The notes under the pieces were generated by a model. The model was given only the letters and a program-made list of their open reading frames with translations. It was not told the DNA's origin and searched no databases. Of a stretch of DNA of 52,983 nt, positions 16,721 through 24,800 are shown in pieces. Made by a program: the position numbers and the translations under genes. How positions within the stretch are numbered: the first letter of the stretch is position 1; the number at the start of each line of letters is the position of its first letter. Source of the stretch: Planctomycetota bacterium (lineage in GTDB: Bacteria; Planctomycetota; UBA1135; GCA-002686595); the NCBI GenBank assembly GCA_023150475.1, contig JAKLKU010000028.1, positions 1 to 52,983 on the forward strand, in the 5' to 3' direction.

Positions 16721-17091
16721 CAGCCACGCTCCTTGGCGTCGCGGGCCTTCGACTCGCGCGCCGTCGGGGTCGGGCGCGCGGGCCGCATGGGCAGGCGCCA
16801 ATCCGCCGGCGCGCTCGGCACGTTGAAATCGTCGACGATGCCGACGACCGCGGCTTCGAACGCGAAGTCGCCGTCGCCGCCGAATGCGACGCGCGCGGCC
16901 TTGCCGAACGCGACGACCACGTGTTCGCCGATGCCGGCGCCGAGCGGATCGGCCGCGACCACAGGCGTCACTTTCGGCGCGCCGGGCTCACGGCGTTCGT
17001 CGAGCGCTTCGATCACGAGCAAGCGTTTGCCGGCGAGGTCCGCGACCTTCTTCGTGATCCACACTTCGCCGACGACGCGTCCGAGGAACAT
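16720..17091 (-). CDS. BMC-P pentamer shell protein (EutN/CcmL family), copy 2, with C-terminal extension
   Basis: A 123-residue vertex protein with 'MFLGRVVGEVWITKKVADLA' at the start and 'AADPLGAGIGEHVVVAFGKAAR' in the centre. Compared with copy 1 it carries about 25 extra C-terminal residues after the conserved 'VGIVDDF', rich in Pro, Arg and Lys. This basic tail could face the lumen or contact cargo, or may be neutral. Both ends are locked into the operon by TGATG overlaps, with the divergent BMC protein upstream and BMC-P1 downstream. Two different pentamers in one locus is common in metabolosomes. Confidence 0.92.
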   Translation of the reverse strand: MFLGRVVGEVWITKKVADLAGKRLLVIEALDERREPGAPKVTPVVAADPLGAGIGEHVVVAFGKAARVAFGGDGDFAFEAAVVGIVDDFNVPSAPADWRLPMRPARPTPTARESKARDAKERG

Positions 17092-17741
17092 CAGTCGACG
17101 CCCTCGTTCTTGCGACCGCCGACGTTCGCGAGCGCGCGGCGCACCGCTTCGACCGCCGCGTCGATCGCCGCGTCGGTGCCCGCGAGCCGCAAGCGTCCGA
17201 CCGCGCCGTTGTTGCCGAGGCCGACGATGCGGATCGGGGCCGCTTTCTCCGCTTCGTTCGCGGCGAGCAGCACCCAGATCGCAGGGTTGACCTCGAGCGT
17301 GTAGAGCGAGTCCTTCGCGAGCAAGAGCATGCCGCTGCGCGTGCGGTTGATCAGCATCGCGTGGTGGCTGTCGACTTGCCGGATCACTTCGTTGGTCAGC
17401 AGGTTCGGCCGGAGCTGGTCCTCTTCGGTGACGTTCGCCGCGGCGAGGATCAGGCGGCCCGCTTCGCGCACTTGGCCCTGATCGGGACCGTGCACTTCGA
17501 GCGTGCCGTACTGCCGCTCGGTGACCAGCGCGCCCGGCGTGACGCGGCAGCGCTTGAGCGCCACGTCCATCAGGCGGTTGATCACGATGCCCGGACGCAC
17601 TTCGAGCCAGAACGCGCTTTCGCCGACCACTGGGAAATAGCCGTCCGAGTTCGCAGCGATCGTCGCCGCGAACTGGGGCTGCATGTGGTCGATCACCAGC
17701 GCGCCGCGCAGGTCGATCGTGCTCGAGGAGCGGGTGGCCAT
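17091..17741 (-). CDS. Divergent tandem BMC-domain protein (candidate second BMC-T)
   Basis: A 216-residue protein with no obvious family at first sight. Its halves align with each other: 'SAFWLEVRPGI' (about 42-52) against 'SLYTLEVNPAI' (about 143-153), each followed by a helix, a strand, a 'G-x-L-x-V/L-x-G' strand and a helix ending near 'LAAANV' and 'RALANV'. Each half also lines up with the BMC-H proteins of this locus (IETKGLVGAVEAADAM... MVRGEVGAVKAAV). I therefore infer a diverged double-BMC shell protein with an added segment of about 35 residues before each domain. Its place in the middle of the shell genes, overlapping BMC-P2 (TGATG), supports this. The typical GLIE/K signature is lost, so a domain search might miss it. 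Confidence 0.65.
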   Translation of the reverse strand: MATRSSSTIDLRGALVIDHMQPQFAATIAANSDGYFPVVGESAFWLEVRPGIVINRLMDVALKRCRVTPGALVTERQYGTLEVHGPDQGQVREAGRLILAAANVTEEDQLRPNLLTNEVIRQVDSHHAMLINRTRSGMLLLAKDSLYTLEVNPAIWVLLAANEAEKAAPIRIVGLGNNGAVGRLRLAGTDAAIDAAVEAVRRALANVGGRKNEGVD

Positions 17742-17806
17742 CGCGTCGTCGGGCGGGAGCAGCGCTCCAGCGTGGCGCTGGAACTTCGCTCACGCACCGC
17801 GCGGCG

Positions 17807-18100
17807 TCACTTGCCGTCGGTCGGCAGCGGCGGGAGGTACTTGTCGAGATCGACCGCAGGACGCGGGATCACGTGCACGCTGACGAGCTCGCCGACGCGC
17901 TTCGCGCCCGCGGCACCCGCTTCGACCGCGGCCTTCACCGCGCCGACTTCGCCGCGCACCATCACGGTGACGAGGCCGCCGCCGGATTGTTCACGACCGA
18001 GCAACGTGACCTTGGCCGCCTTGCACATCGCGTCGGCCGCTTCGACCGCGCCGACGAGCCCTTTGGTCTCGATGAGACCGAGAGCGATCATGCTTTCCAT
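17807..18100 (-). CDS. BMC-H hexameric shell protein, copy 1
   Basis: A 97-residue single-BMC-domain protein: 'ALGLIETKGLVGAVEAADAM', 'KVTLLGREQSGGGLVTVMVRGE', 'VELVSVHVIPRP' and a short Pro-rich tail. It forms the hexamers that make up the shell facets. The ATG at 18100 is followed three codons later by a second ATG at the usual family start, so residues 1-3 are uncertain. It lies 58 bases after the aldehyde dehydrogenase. It is about 75% similar by eye to the BMC-H at the head of the operon. Confidence 0.95.
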   Translation of the reverse strand: MESMIALGLIETKGLVGAVEAADAMCKAAKVTLLGREQSGGGLVTVMVRGEVGAVKAAVEAGAAGAKRVGELVSVHVIPRPAVDLDKYLPPLPTDGK

Positions 18101-18158
18101 GGGGATCTATCTCGCGAAGAGGTTGGGAGAAGTGGAATCGCGACCGTGAGCTTCGGCG

Positions 18159-20024
18159 TCACGCCTTGCAGGCTCCGGTCTGGACGTCTTGGTGGCCGCA
18201 GCCTTTGCACGGGCCGAGCGGACAGCCCGAGCCGGCGTGCGACAGGATCGATTGGATCTCGTTCACCGACAGCGCGGAGCCCGAGTACACGCCGCTCGCT
18301 CCGCCGGCGCTCGCCCCGCCTATCGGGGAGACCGAAGTGGTGAACACCGCGGAGCTCGCCGGCGGTTGCGGCGCGGCCGGCGCTTTCGGCGCGGCGTAGG
18401 CCTTCGGCGTGTCGACGAACGAACGCGGCACGCCCGTCGTATGGGACGAGCCCGGCGCCGCTTGCGCTTTCGGCGACGACGCCGGCACCGGGTTGCCTTG
18501 CCAGTTCGACTGCACGCGCTCGTTCTTCAACGCGCTGCGCACGTCGGGCGAGAACGTGCCGCCGACGATCGCGGGATCGCCGGCGAGCCCCGAGCCACGC
18601 GGCGCGAAGTCGCGCGTGAACTTGGCGGCGCGCTCGTGGTCGCGCTTCTCGATCGCCTCCCAGTCCTTGCGCGGGTAGGCCGCGCGTTTGACGTTGAGGA
18701 GGTGCTTGTAGGTGATGTTGTCGCTCGTGATGTTGCCGGCGAGCGGACTGCAGCCGAGCGACATCGACGGCATCAACCACGTCGAATAACCGACCGCGCC
18801 TTGCGACGACGGGCCGTTGACGATGATGCGGCTCGCGGGCTTCTCGAGGAACCACGCGTCGAGCACGCGCTCGTCCTTCGCGTGCACGGCGCACGTGTGG
18901 CCGAGTCCGCCGAACTGCAGCATCTCCATCGAGACCTTGCAGCCTTGCTTCCAGTCGTCGACCACGTGCACGGAGAGCACCGGCGCGAGGATCTCGATCG
19001 AGAGCGGCCAATCGGCGCCGACGCCGCCCTGGTGGGCCAGGATCAGCGAGGTCTCGCGCGGCACGCGGAAACCGGCGTTCTCGGCGATGCGCCACGGATC
19101 GAGGCCGACGACGTCGGCGTTCATGTGGCCGCGGCGATTGCAGTACTTGGCGAGCTTGTCGGTCTCGTCCGCGTTGCAGAGGTACGCGCCGCGTTTCTGC
19201 ATCTCGGCGAGGAACCGCTCGGCGATCGGCTTGTCGAGCACGATGCCTTGCTCGGAGCAGCACAGCGTGCCGTTGTCGAAGCTCTGGCTCGCGACGATCG
19301 CGCGCGCCGCTTGCACGACGTCCGCCGAACGGTCGACGTACGCGGGCACGTTGCCCGGACCGACGCCGTACGCGGGCTTGCCCGACGAGTACGCGGCCTC
19401 GACCAGGCCAGAACCGCCGGTCGCGAGGATGATCGCGACCTTCTTGTGCTTCATCAGCGCCCCGGTCGACTCGATCGTCGGGTTCGAGAGCGAGAGCACG
19501 AGGTCGGGCGGCGCGCCGACGCGCTCGATCGCGCGACGCATCACTTCGACGGTCTCGCCGATGCAGCGTTTGGCGCGAGGGTGCGGACTGATGACGATCG
19601 AGTTGCGGCCCTTGACGGCGATCAACGCCTTGCCGAGCGCGGTCGACGTCGGGTTCGTCGTCGGGATGATGCCGGCGATCACGCCGCTCGGCGTGCCGAC
19701 CTCGACGATGCCGGTCTTCTCGTCGCGCGAGAGGATGCCGACCGACTTCTCGTTCTTGATCGACTCCCAGATGCCGAGCGAGCCGAACAGGTTCTTCAGC
19801 ACCTTGTAGTGGACGCGACCGATGCCGGTCTCCTCCACCGCGAGCCGCCCGAGGTCGTACGCGGCCGCCGCGCCGGCTTCCGCCATCGCGCGGCAGACGT
19901 TGTCGATCTCGGCTTGGCTGTAGTGCGAGACCGCTTCGCACGCCTTCTTCGAGCGTTCGACGTAGTCGCGCACCTCCTGCAGGGCGCGCAGGTCGGGATC
20001 GAGATTGTGGGCGGAGTTCGACAC
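18159..20024 (-). CDS. CoA-acylating aldehyde dehydrogenase, probable BMC cargo, with cysteine-rich tail
   Basis: A 621-residue protein, GTG start at 20024. Residues about 10-465 are an aldehyde dehydrogenase of the acylating kind found in AdhE and PduP/EutE enzymes, converting an aldehyde, CoA and NAD+ to acyl-CoA. The signatures are 'IIPTTNPTSTALGKALIAVK', 'YGVGPGNVPAYVDRSADV' and catalytic Cys255 in 'FDNGTLCCSEQ', closest to the AdhE form (ICASEQ). From about 490 there is a Pro/Ala/Ser linker, then a short amphipathic helix ('SALSVNEIQSILSHAG', about 583-598) resembling BMC encapsulation peptides. The protein ends in a cluster with Cys601, Cys606, Cys609 and Cys619 (C-x4-C-x2-C-x9-C) plus His611. 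That cluster is unusual and could bind zinc or an iron-sulfur centre. This is the only recognisable metabolic enzyme among the shell genes. Confidence 0.9.
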   Translation of the reverse strand: MSNSAHNLDPDLRALQEVRDYVERSKKACEAVSHYSQAEIDNVCRAMAEAGAAAAYDLGRLAVEETGIGRVHYKVLKNLFGSLGIWESIKNEKSVGILSRDEKTGIVEVGTPSGVIAGIIPTTNPTSTALGKALIAVKGRNSIVISPHPRAKRCIGETVEVMRRAIERVGAPPDLVLSLSNPTIESTGALMKHKKVAIILATGGSGLVEAAYSSGKPAYGVGPGNVPAYVDRSADVVQAARAIVASQSFDNGTLCCSEQGIVLDKPIAERFLAEMQKRGAYLCNADETDKLAKYCNRRGHMNADVVGLDPWRIAENAGFRVPRETSLILAHQGGVGADWPLSIEILAPVLSVHVVDDWKQGCKVSMEMLQFGGLGHTCAVHAKDERVLDAWFLEKPASRIIVNGPSSQGAVGYSTWLMPSMSLGCSPLAGNITSDNITYKHLLNVKRAAYPRKDWEAIEKRDHERAAKFTRDFAPRGSGLAGDPAIVGGTFSPDVRSALKNERVQSNWQGNPVPASSPKAQAAPGSSHTTGVPRSFVDTPKAYAAPKAPAAPQPPASSAVFTTSVSPIGGASAGGASGVYSGSALSVNEIQSILSHAGSGCPLGPCKGCGHQDVQTGACKA

Positions 20025-20101
20025 GGGATTCGACTCGAGCGTCGGCTGCCGAGGTCCGCGCGAGCCGCGCCGGTCTCGGGAGCCTCAGCTCTCGGCGCCG
20101 T

Positions 20102-20422
20102 TCAATCCGGGTTCTTGTCCTTGCCCTTCGCCGCCGGAGCGATGGGCACCAACGTCGGCAGGATGCGCTTCAACTGCTCGTGCGGACGCGGGATCACGTG
20201 GACGCTGACGAGCTCGCCGACTCGCCGGGCCGCGGCGGCGCCTGCATCGGTCGCGGCCTTGACCGCGCCGACTTCCCCGACGACGAACATGGTCACGAGA
20301 CCGGCGGTCACCTTCTCCTTGCCGAAGAGCTGGACCTGCGCCGCCTTGACCATCGCGTCCGCCGCTTCGATCGAGCCCACGAGACCCTTGGTCTCGACCA
20401 TTCCCAGTGCGTTGTTGTCCAT
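20102..20422 (-). CDS. BMC-H hexameric shell protein, copy 2 (first gene of the BMC operon)
   Basis: A 106-residue single-BMC-domain protein starting 'MDNNALGMVETKGLVGSIEA', with 'AGLVTMFVVGEVGAVKAATDAG' and 'VELVSVHVIPRP', ending in a Lys-rich tail. The ATG at 20422 has AGAGGA five bases upstream and gives the normal length; the longer open frame upstream overlaps the promoter. As first gene it is probably the most abundant shell building block. Similarity to the BMC-H at 17807 points to a local duplication followed by specialisation. Confidence 0.95.
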   Translation of the reverse strand: MDNNALGMVETKGLVGSIEAADAMVKAAQVQLFGKEKVTAGLVTMFVVGEVGAVKAATDAGAAAARRVGELVSVHVIPRPHEQLKRILPTLVPIAPAAKGKDKNPD

Positions 20423-20518
20423 GAGTCCTCTGTTCGTGCGCTGTCGAAGCCGTCGACCGCCCTCGAGCCTTCCTGGCTCGCCGGACGGTGCTGCGAAGCC
20501 CTCGCGCGGAGCGCGGGG

Positions 20519-20547
20519 AGTGTACGAGCGCCGTCCTGCGCGCGCAA
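20519..20547 (-). promoter_or_regulatory. Putative promoter of the BMC operon
   Basis: On the minus strand TTGCGC and TACACT are separated by exactly 17 bases, and the -10 box is followed by CCCCGC. Transcription would start near 20512 and leave an untranslated leader of about 90 bases. The same TACACTCCCCGC string precedes the TPR lipoprotein gene. No recognisable regulator gene lies next to it. Confidence 0.45.
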
Positions 20548-20620
20548 TCACGTCGACGCGCGGAGGAAGAAGGCTTGGACTCGCATGGAACTTGGCCGTG
20601 CTTCGTGATGACGAAGGCGG

Positions 20621-20643
20621 CCGACCGCCACGGGCACGGTCGG
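20621..20643 (-). terminator. Hairpin just after rodA
   Basis: CCGACCG and CGGTCGG form a perfect 7-bp stem with a 9-base loop, starting two bases after the rodA stop codon. No T-run follows on the minus strand, so it may protect the 3' end or assist Rho-dependent termination instead of acting as an intrinsic terminator. Confidence 0.35.
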
Positions 20644-20645
20644 TC

Positions 20646-21842
20646 TCACTCCCTGAACGCGTCCTCGTCGAGGCTTGGTTCGCGGTGCGCGGCGAGGCCG
20701 ACCGCGAGCCCGAGCGAGAGGAACGTGACGAGCAGCGACGACCCGCCGGTCGAGAAGAGCGGCAGCGGCACCCCGGTCATCGGCACGAGGCCCAAGTTGA
20801 CCGAGACGTTGATGAAGAGGTGCGACGCGAAGTAGAGCCCGACGCCGGTGACGACGAGCCTCGAGAAACGCTCGCGTACCTGGCTCGCCGTGTTGAAGAG
20901 CAGGATCACGAGCAACACGTAGAGCGCGAGCAGCCCGCTCGTGCCGACGAAACCGGTCTCCTCGGCGATCACGGCGAAGATCGAATCGGTCTCGCGCTCG
21001 GGCAAGTGCGCAGCTTCGTTCGCGACGCCTTGGCCGAGCCCGGTGCCGAGCCAGCCGCCGTTGCCGATCGCGACGCGCGCTTGGTACGTGTGGAACGCGG
21101 TGCCGTTCTTGTTCTCGATCAACTGTTCGGGCGTCAGTGCGTCGAGCCACGTGTCGACGCGCTGCGCTTGGTACTCGTGGACGACTCCGAAACGGACCGC
21201 GCCGGCGCCGAGCAACACGACGAGCAACACGCCGCCGAAGAGCACGCGCATGCGCGCACCGGCCGCGTAGAGCATGCCGAGCGTGATCGGCACGATCGTC
21301 ATCGCGGTGCCGAGGTCGGGCTGCAAGGCGACGAGCCCCATCGGCAACCCGGCGAGCGCGAGCGGCACGATCCAGTCCTTCGCGCGCTTCAGTCGCGTCG
21401 TGTAGAGCGCTCGCGCGAGGATCACGATGACGCCGAGCTTCGCGAGCTCGGAGGGCTGGAGGTCGAAACGTGGCAGTTGGATCCAACGCCGCGCGCCGTT
21501 GCGCACTTCGCCGACCAGCGGCACGAGCAAGAGCAGGATCACGGCGACCACGAAGACGAGCCACGAGCTGCGCCGCAGCCAACGAGGCCGCACGAGCAAG
21601 CCGACGAGCAGCGCCGGGAACGTCAGGATCACGCGCTCGAGCTGTTTGACGAAGTCGATGTCGCCGCGCAGGTAGTACTCGTCGGCTTCGTCCATCGCGT
21701 GCACGAAGACGAGCCCGAGCGCGCACAGCGAGAGCGCGACGGCGAGCACGTGCCAGTCGACCTCGAGCCAGCGCACGTGCCGCAACGACACGGCGCGTTC
21801 GAGCGACGAACCACGCTCGCGGGCGAACGGCGACGTGCTCAT
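20646..21842 (-). CDS. rodA: Rod-shape glycosyltransferase RodA (SEDS family)
   Basis: A 398-residue inner-membrane protein with about ten hydrophobic helices. Family marks are 'RWIQLPRFDLQPSELAKLGV' (the SEDS 'QPSE' loop), 'LQPDLGTAMTI' and 'ETDSIFAVIAEETGFVG'. SEDS proteins polymerise lipid II into glycan strands and act with a class B PBP, here the mrdA product encoded immediately upstream with a 4-base ATGA overlap. It is the last gene of the mre operon and is followed by a hairpin. The length is normal. Confidence 0.95.
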   Translation of the reverse strand: MSTSPFARERGSSLERAVSLRHVRWLEVDWHVLAVALSLCALGLVFVHAMDEADEYYLRGDIDFVKQLERVILTFPALLVGLLVRPRWLRRSSWLVFVVAVILLLLVPLVGEVRNGARRWIQLPRFDLQPSELAKLGVIVILARALYTTRLKRAKDWIVPLALAGLPMGLVALQPDLGTAMTIVPITLGMLYAAGARMRVLFGGVLLVVLLGAGAVRFGVVHEYQAQRVDTWLDALTPEQLIENKNGTAFHTYQARVAIGNGGWLGTGLGQGVANEAAHLPERETDSIFAVIAEETGFVGTSGLLALYVLLVILLFNTASQVRERFSRLVVTGVGLYFASHLFINVSVNLGLVPMTGVPLPLFSTGGSSLLVTFLSLGLAVGLAAHREPSLDEDAFRE

Positions 21843-24800
21843 CGGCGCTCCTCCGCGAGGTTCGCGGCCGTTGCGGCGTCGTCGGCGGACGTGTCCGCGG
21901 CAGGCGAGCCGGTCGCCGCGTCCTCGCCGACCTCTGGCGTGGCGGCCGTCTGCGCCGCGAGCCACGCGCGCAGTTCCTCGCGCTGCAAGAGCTCCTGCGC
22001 GAGCCACACGGCGCCGTGGCTCGCCGTCGCGACCGTGTCGAATTCGAAGACGACGAACACGAGCTTCGGATCGTTCGCCGGCAGCCAACCGCCGATCCAC
22101 GTGTGCTTGCGCACCTTGGTCGGCCCGTCGGCGCTCGCGCCTTTCGGCAGCGCCTTGTAGTCCGCGCTGCCGGTCTTGACCGCGACTTCGAAACCGAGAT
22201 CGCTCTCGGAGAGCGCCGCGTGCGCCGTGCCCTTCGGATCGCTCGCGACGAGCTGCATCGCGCGGATCACGAGCTGCCTCGCGCGCGGCGAGATCTCGAG
22301 CGGTGCCGCGGATTTCGGCACGGGTGCGCCGCCGGCTTCCGCAGCGATGCGCATCGCGGGCAGCTCTCCGGTCGCGAGCCCGCAGAGCGCTCGCGTGACC
22401 TGCAACGGCGTCGACTGCACGACGGCGAGGCCGTTGCCGAACGACAGTCGCTGGCGCAGGCCCTGGAATTCGAGCGTCGCCGCTTGTGGCCACGAGTCCT
22501 CTCGCCAACCGGGACGCGCGCCGAACGGTTTGACGCCGGTCGGCGAACCGAAACCGAAGGTCTGCAGGCACGCGACCGCTTGCGCGGAGTCGAACTGCTC
22601 GCCTAGCCACGCGAAGTAGCAGTTGCACGAGACCTTCAGCGCCTGTTCGAGATCGACGACGCCGTGGCCGTACGTGCTCGCGCAGTGGAGACCCTTGTAG
22701 TTCGCTCCGTCGCCGGCCACGCCTTGGCAGAGCACCGTGCGCGTCGGATCGAGGCCCAAGTGATCGAGCGCCCACGCAGCGACGAACGGCTTGAACACCG
22801 AGCCCGGCGGCTGGTGATCGAAGAGCCTGAGCGTGCGATCGACCGCGAGATCGTGATGGCGCGCGAGCGGCCGTTCGGCGCGATCCTCGAGCGGCACCGA
22901 TGCCGCGGCGAGCACGTCGCCGTCGACGGTCGCGAGCACGATCGCTCCGACCGGGCGCGCGAGCCAAGCGTCGTCGCGCCGGTCGGGATCCGGGTCGCCG
23001 ACCGGGTGCTCGAGCACCCACTCGGCCGCTCGCTGCAGATCGAGGTCGAGCGTCAACACGAGATCGTGTCCGTCGCGCGCTTCGAGATCGAGGTCGCGCC
23101 GGCCGCCGTCGCGTTCGGCGAGCTCCTGCAAGCCGCGGCTCTCACGGTAGCCGTCGTGGCCGGAGAGCTCGGGATCGAAATAGCCTTCGAGTCCGCTCGT
23201 GCCCCGCTTCTCGCCGGGCCGATCGATGCGCGCGAAGAGCTCCGCGAGCCGACGCGTGTCCTGCTCGTCGCGCGAACTCGCGCGCAAGAGCTCGTCGAGC
23301 TCCGCGCGGTCGCGGCGTTGACGCTTCAGCGCGAGCATGTCGAGCTCGCCGAGCCCGCCGAGCAGCAGCGCCGCCGGCGTGCGTTCGCCCGCCGCGTCGA
23401 ATCCCCGCACGCGTTCCTCGCGCGGCCGCACCGAGAAGCCCGCGAACCGCGTGCGGTAGCGCGACAGCGTCTCGACGAGCTCGTATGGCGGCGCTTCTTC
23501 GACGACGAACGGGCGGTTGCCGCGGTCCTTCTGCACGTACGCGACTTGTTCGCCGGCGAGCGCGATGCGCGGCGCGCGCCAGAGCAGTTTCCGTGTCGCG
23601 CCGAGCTCGTCGGGCGCGGCGCACGCGAACAGCCGGTCGAGCTCGCGCGCGGCTTCGCGCTGCAGGAGCGCGTCGCCCGCGAGGAGCGCACGTTCGACCC
23701 GCGGCGCGAGCCACTCGCCCGACCAGTCGTCGACGGCGTGCTTGCGCCACTCGGCGGCGCGCGCAGCGAGCGCCGCGTCGACGGGCCGTGCCTCGCCGTC
23801 GAGGTCCGCTTCGAGCGCCGCGACTCGCTCCCACGGATCGAGGCCGGCGCCGAACTCGGGGCGTCGGAAGCCGAAGAGTGCGTCGCGCGCGTCGGCGAAG
23901 CCGTCGGCGCACTCCGCTTCGACGAGCGAATCGAGTTCGTCGAGCACGAGCGCGCGTGGCAGGTCCCCCGGCGCGACCGGTCGCTCCTCGCGCAACGCAC
24001 GCTTGCGCGCGGCGACGACGTCTTCGGCCGGCGCGAACGCCGCGGCGAGCTCGCCGAACCAAGCGTCGGCGCGCCGCTCGTCCGCCGGCGCGAGTTGGAG
24101 CTCGGCGAGGATCGCGGGCACGCTCCACTCGGCCACGCTGCGGGTCCACTCCGCGCGCTCGCGCTCGGCCCACGCGGCGAGTCGGTCGGCGTCCCACGCG
24201 AGCACTCGCTGCAGCCACTCGAGGTCGAACGCGGCGAGCGCCGTGCGCGGATCGAGTCGGCCGATGCCGAAACCCGCGGCACGAGCGAAGAGCTCGGACG
24301 CGACTTCGTCCTCGACGCGCGAGCGCCACGCTTCGAGTTCGCCGAGGAGCCCCGCGAGCGCCGTCGCCGGATCGTTGCGTGCGGCGCGCCGCTCGCCTTC
24401 CGCGGACAGCAACGCTGCGAGCCGCGCGAGGTCCTGTACCGCGCCGGTGACCGCCGCGTCGAGTTCTCCGAGCACCTCGTCGCGGGTCTGGCGCCGGCGT
24501 TCGGCGACGAAATCGACGTACGACACGATCTCGCGTTCGTTCGCGATCGCCTTGCGCAACTCGCGCCGCTCCGCCGGCGTGAACTGGAGCAACGACTGCA
24601 CGTAGAACCGCACGTCGGCGGCGCGCGCCGCGCATTGTTCGAGCTCCGGGTCGCTGCTCGGCGCGACGGCGCGGCCTCCACCGAGCGCGAGACCGCCGCC
24701 TTTCGCGAACGTCGCGAGTGCGCTCGGCGAAAGCGAAGCGAGCGAACGCGCCGCGGGCACGAGCTCGCCGATCGCCTCGGCGTAACCGACCGGCCGCGCG

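Noticed and set aside
14905..20422. Classic ethanolamine, propanediol or fucose/rhamnose microcompartment
   Set aside because: None of the signature enzymes (EutBC, PduCDE, aldolase) nor PduL is encoded here; only the module resemblance to EutQ/EutT remains.
18189..22160. A 1323-codon plus-strand frame opposite the BMC aldehyde dehydrogenase, BMC-H and rodA
   Set aside because: It covers several convincing minus-strand genes and has low-complexity Arg/Asp-rich translation.
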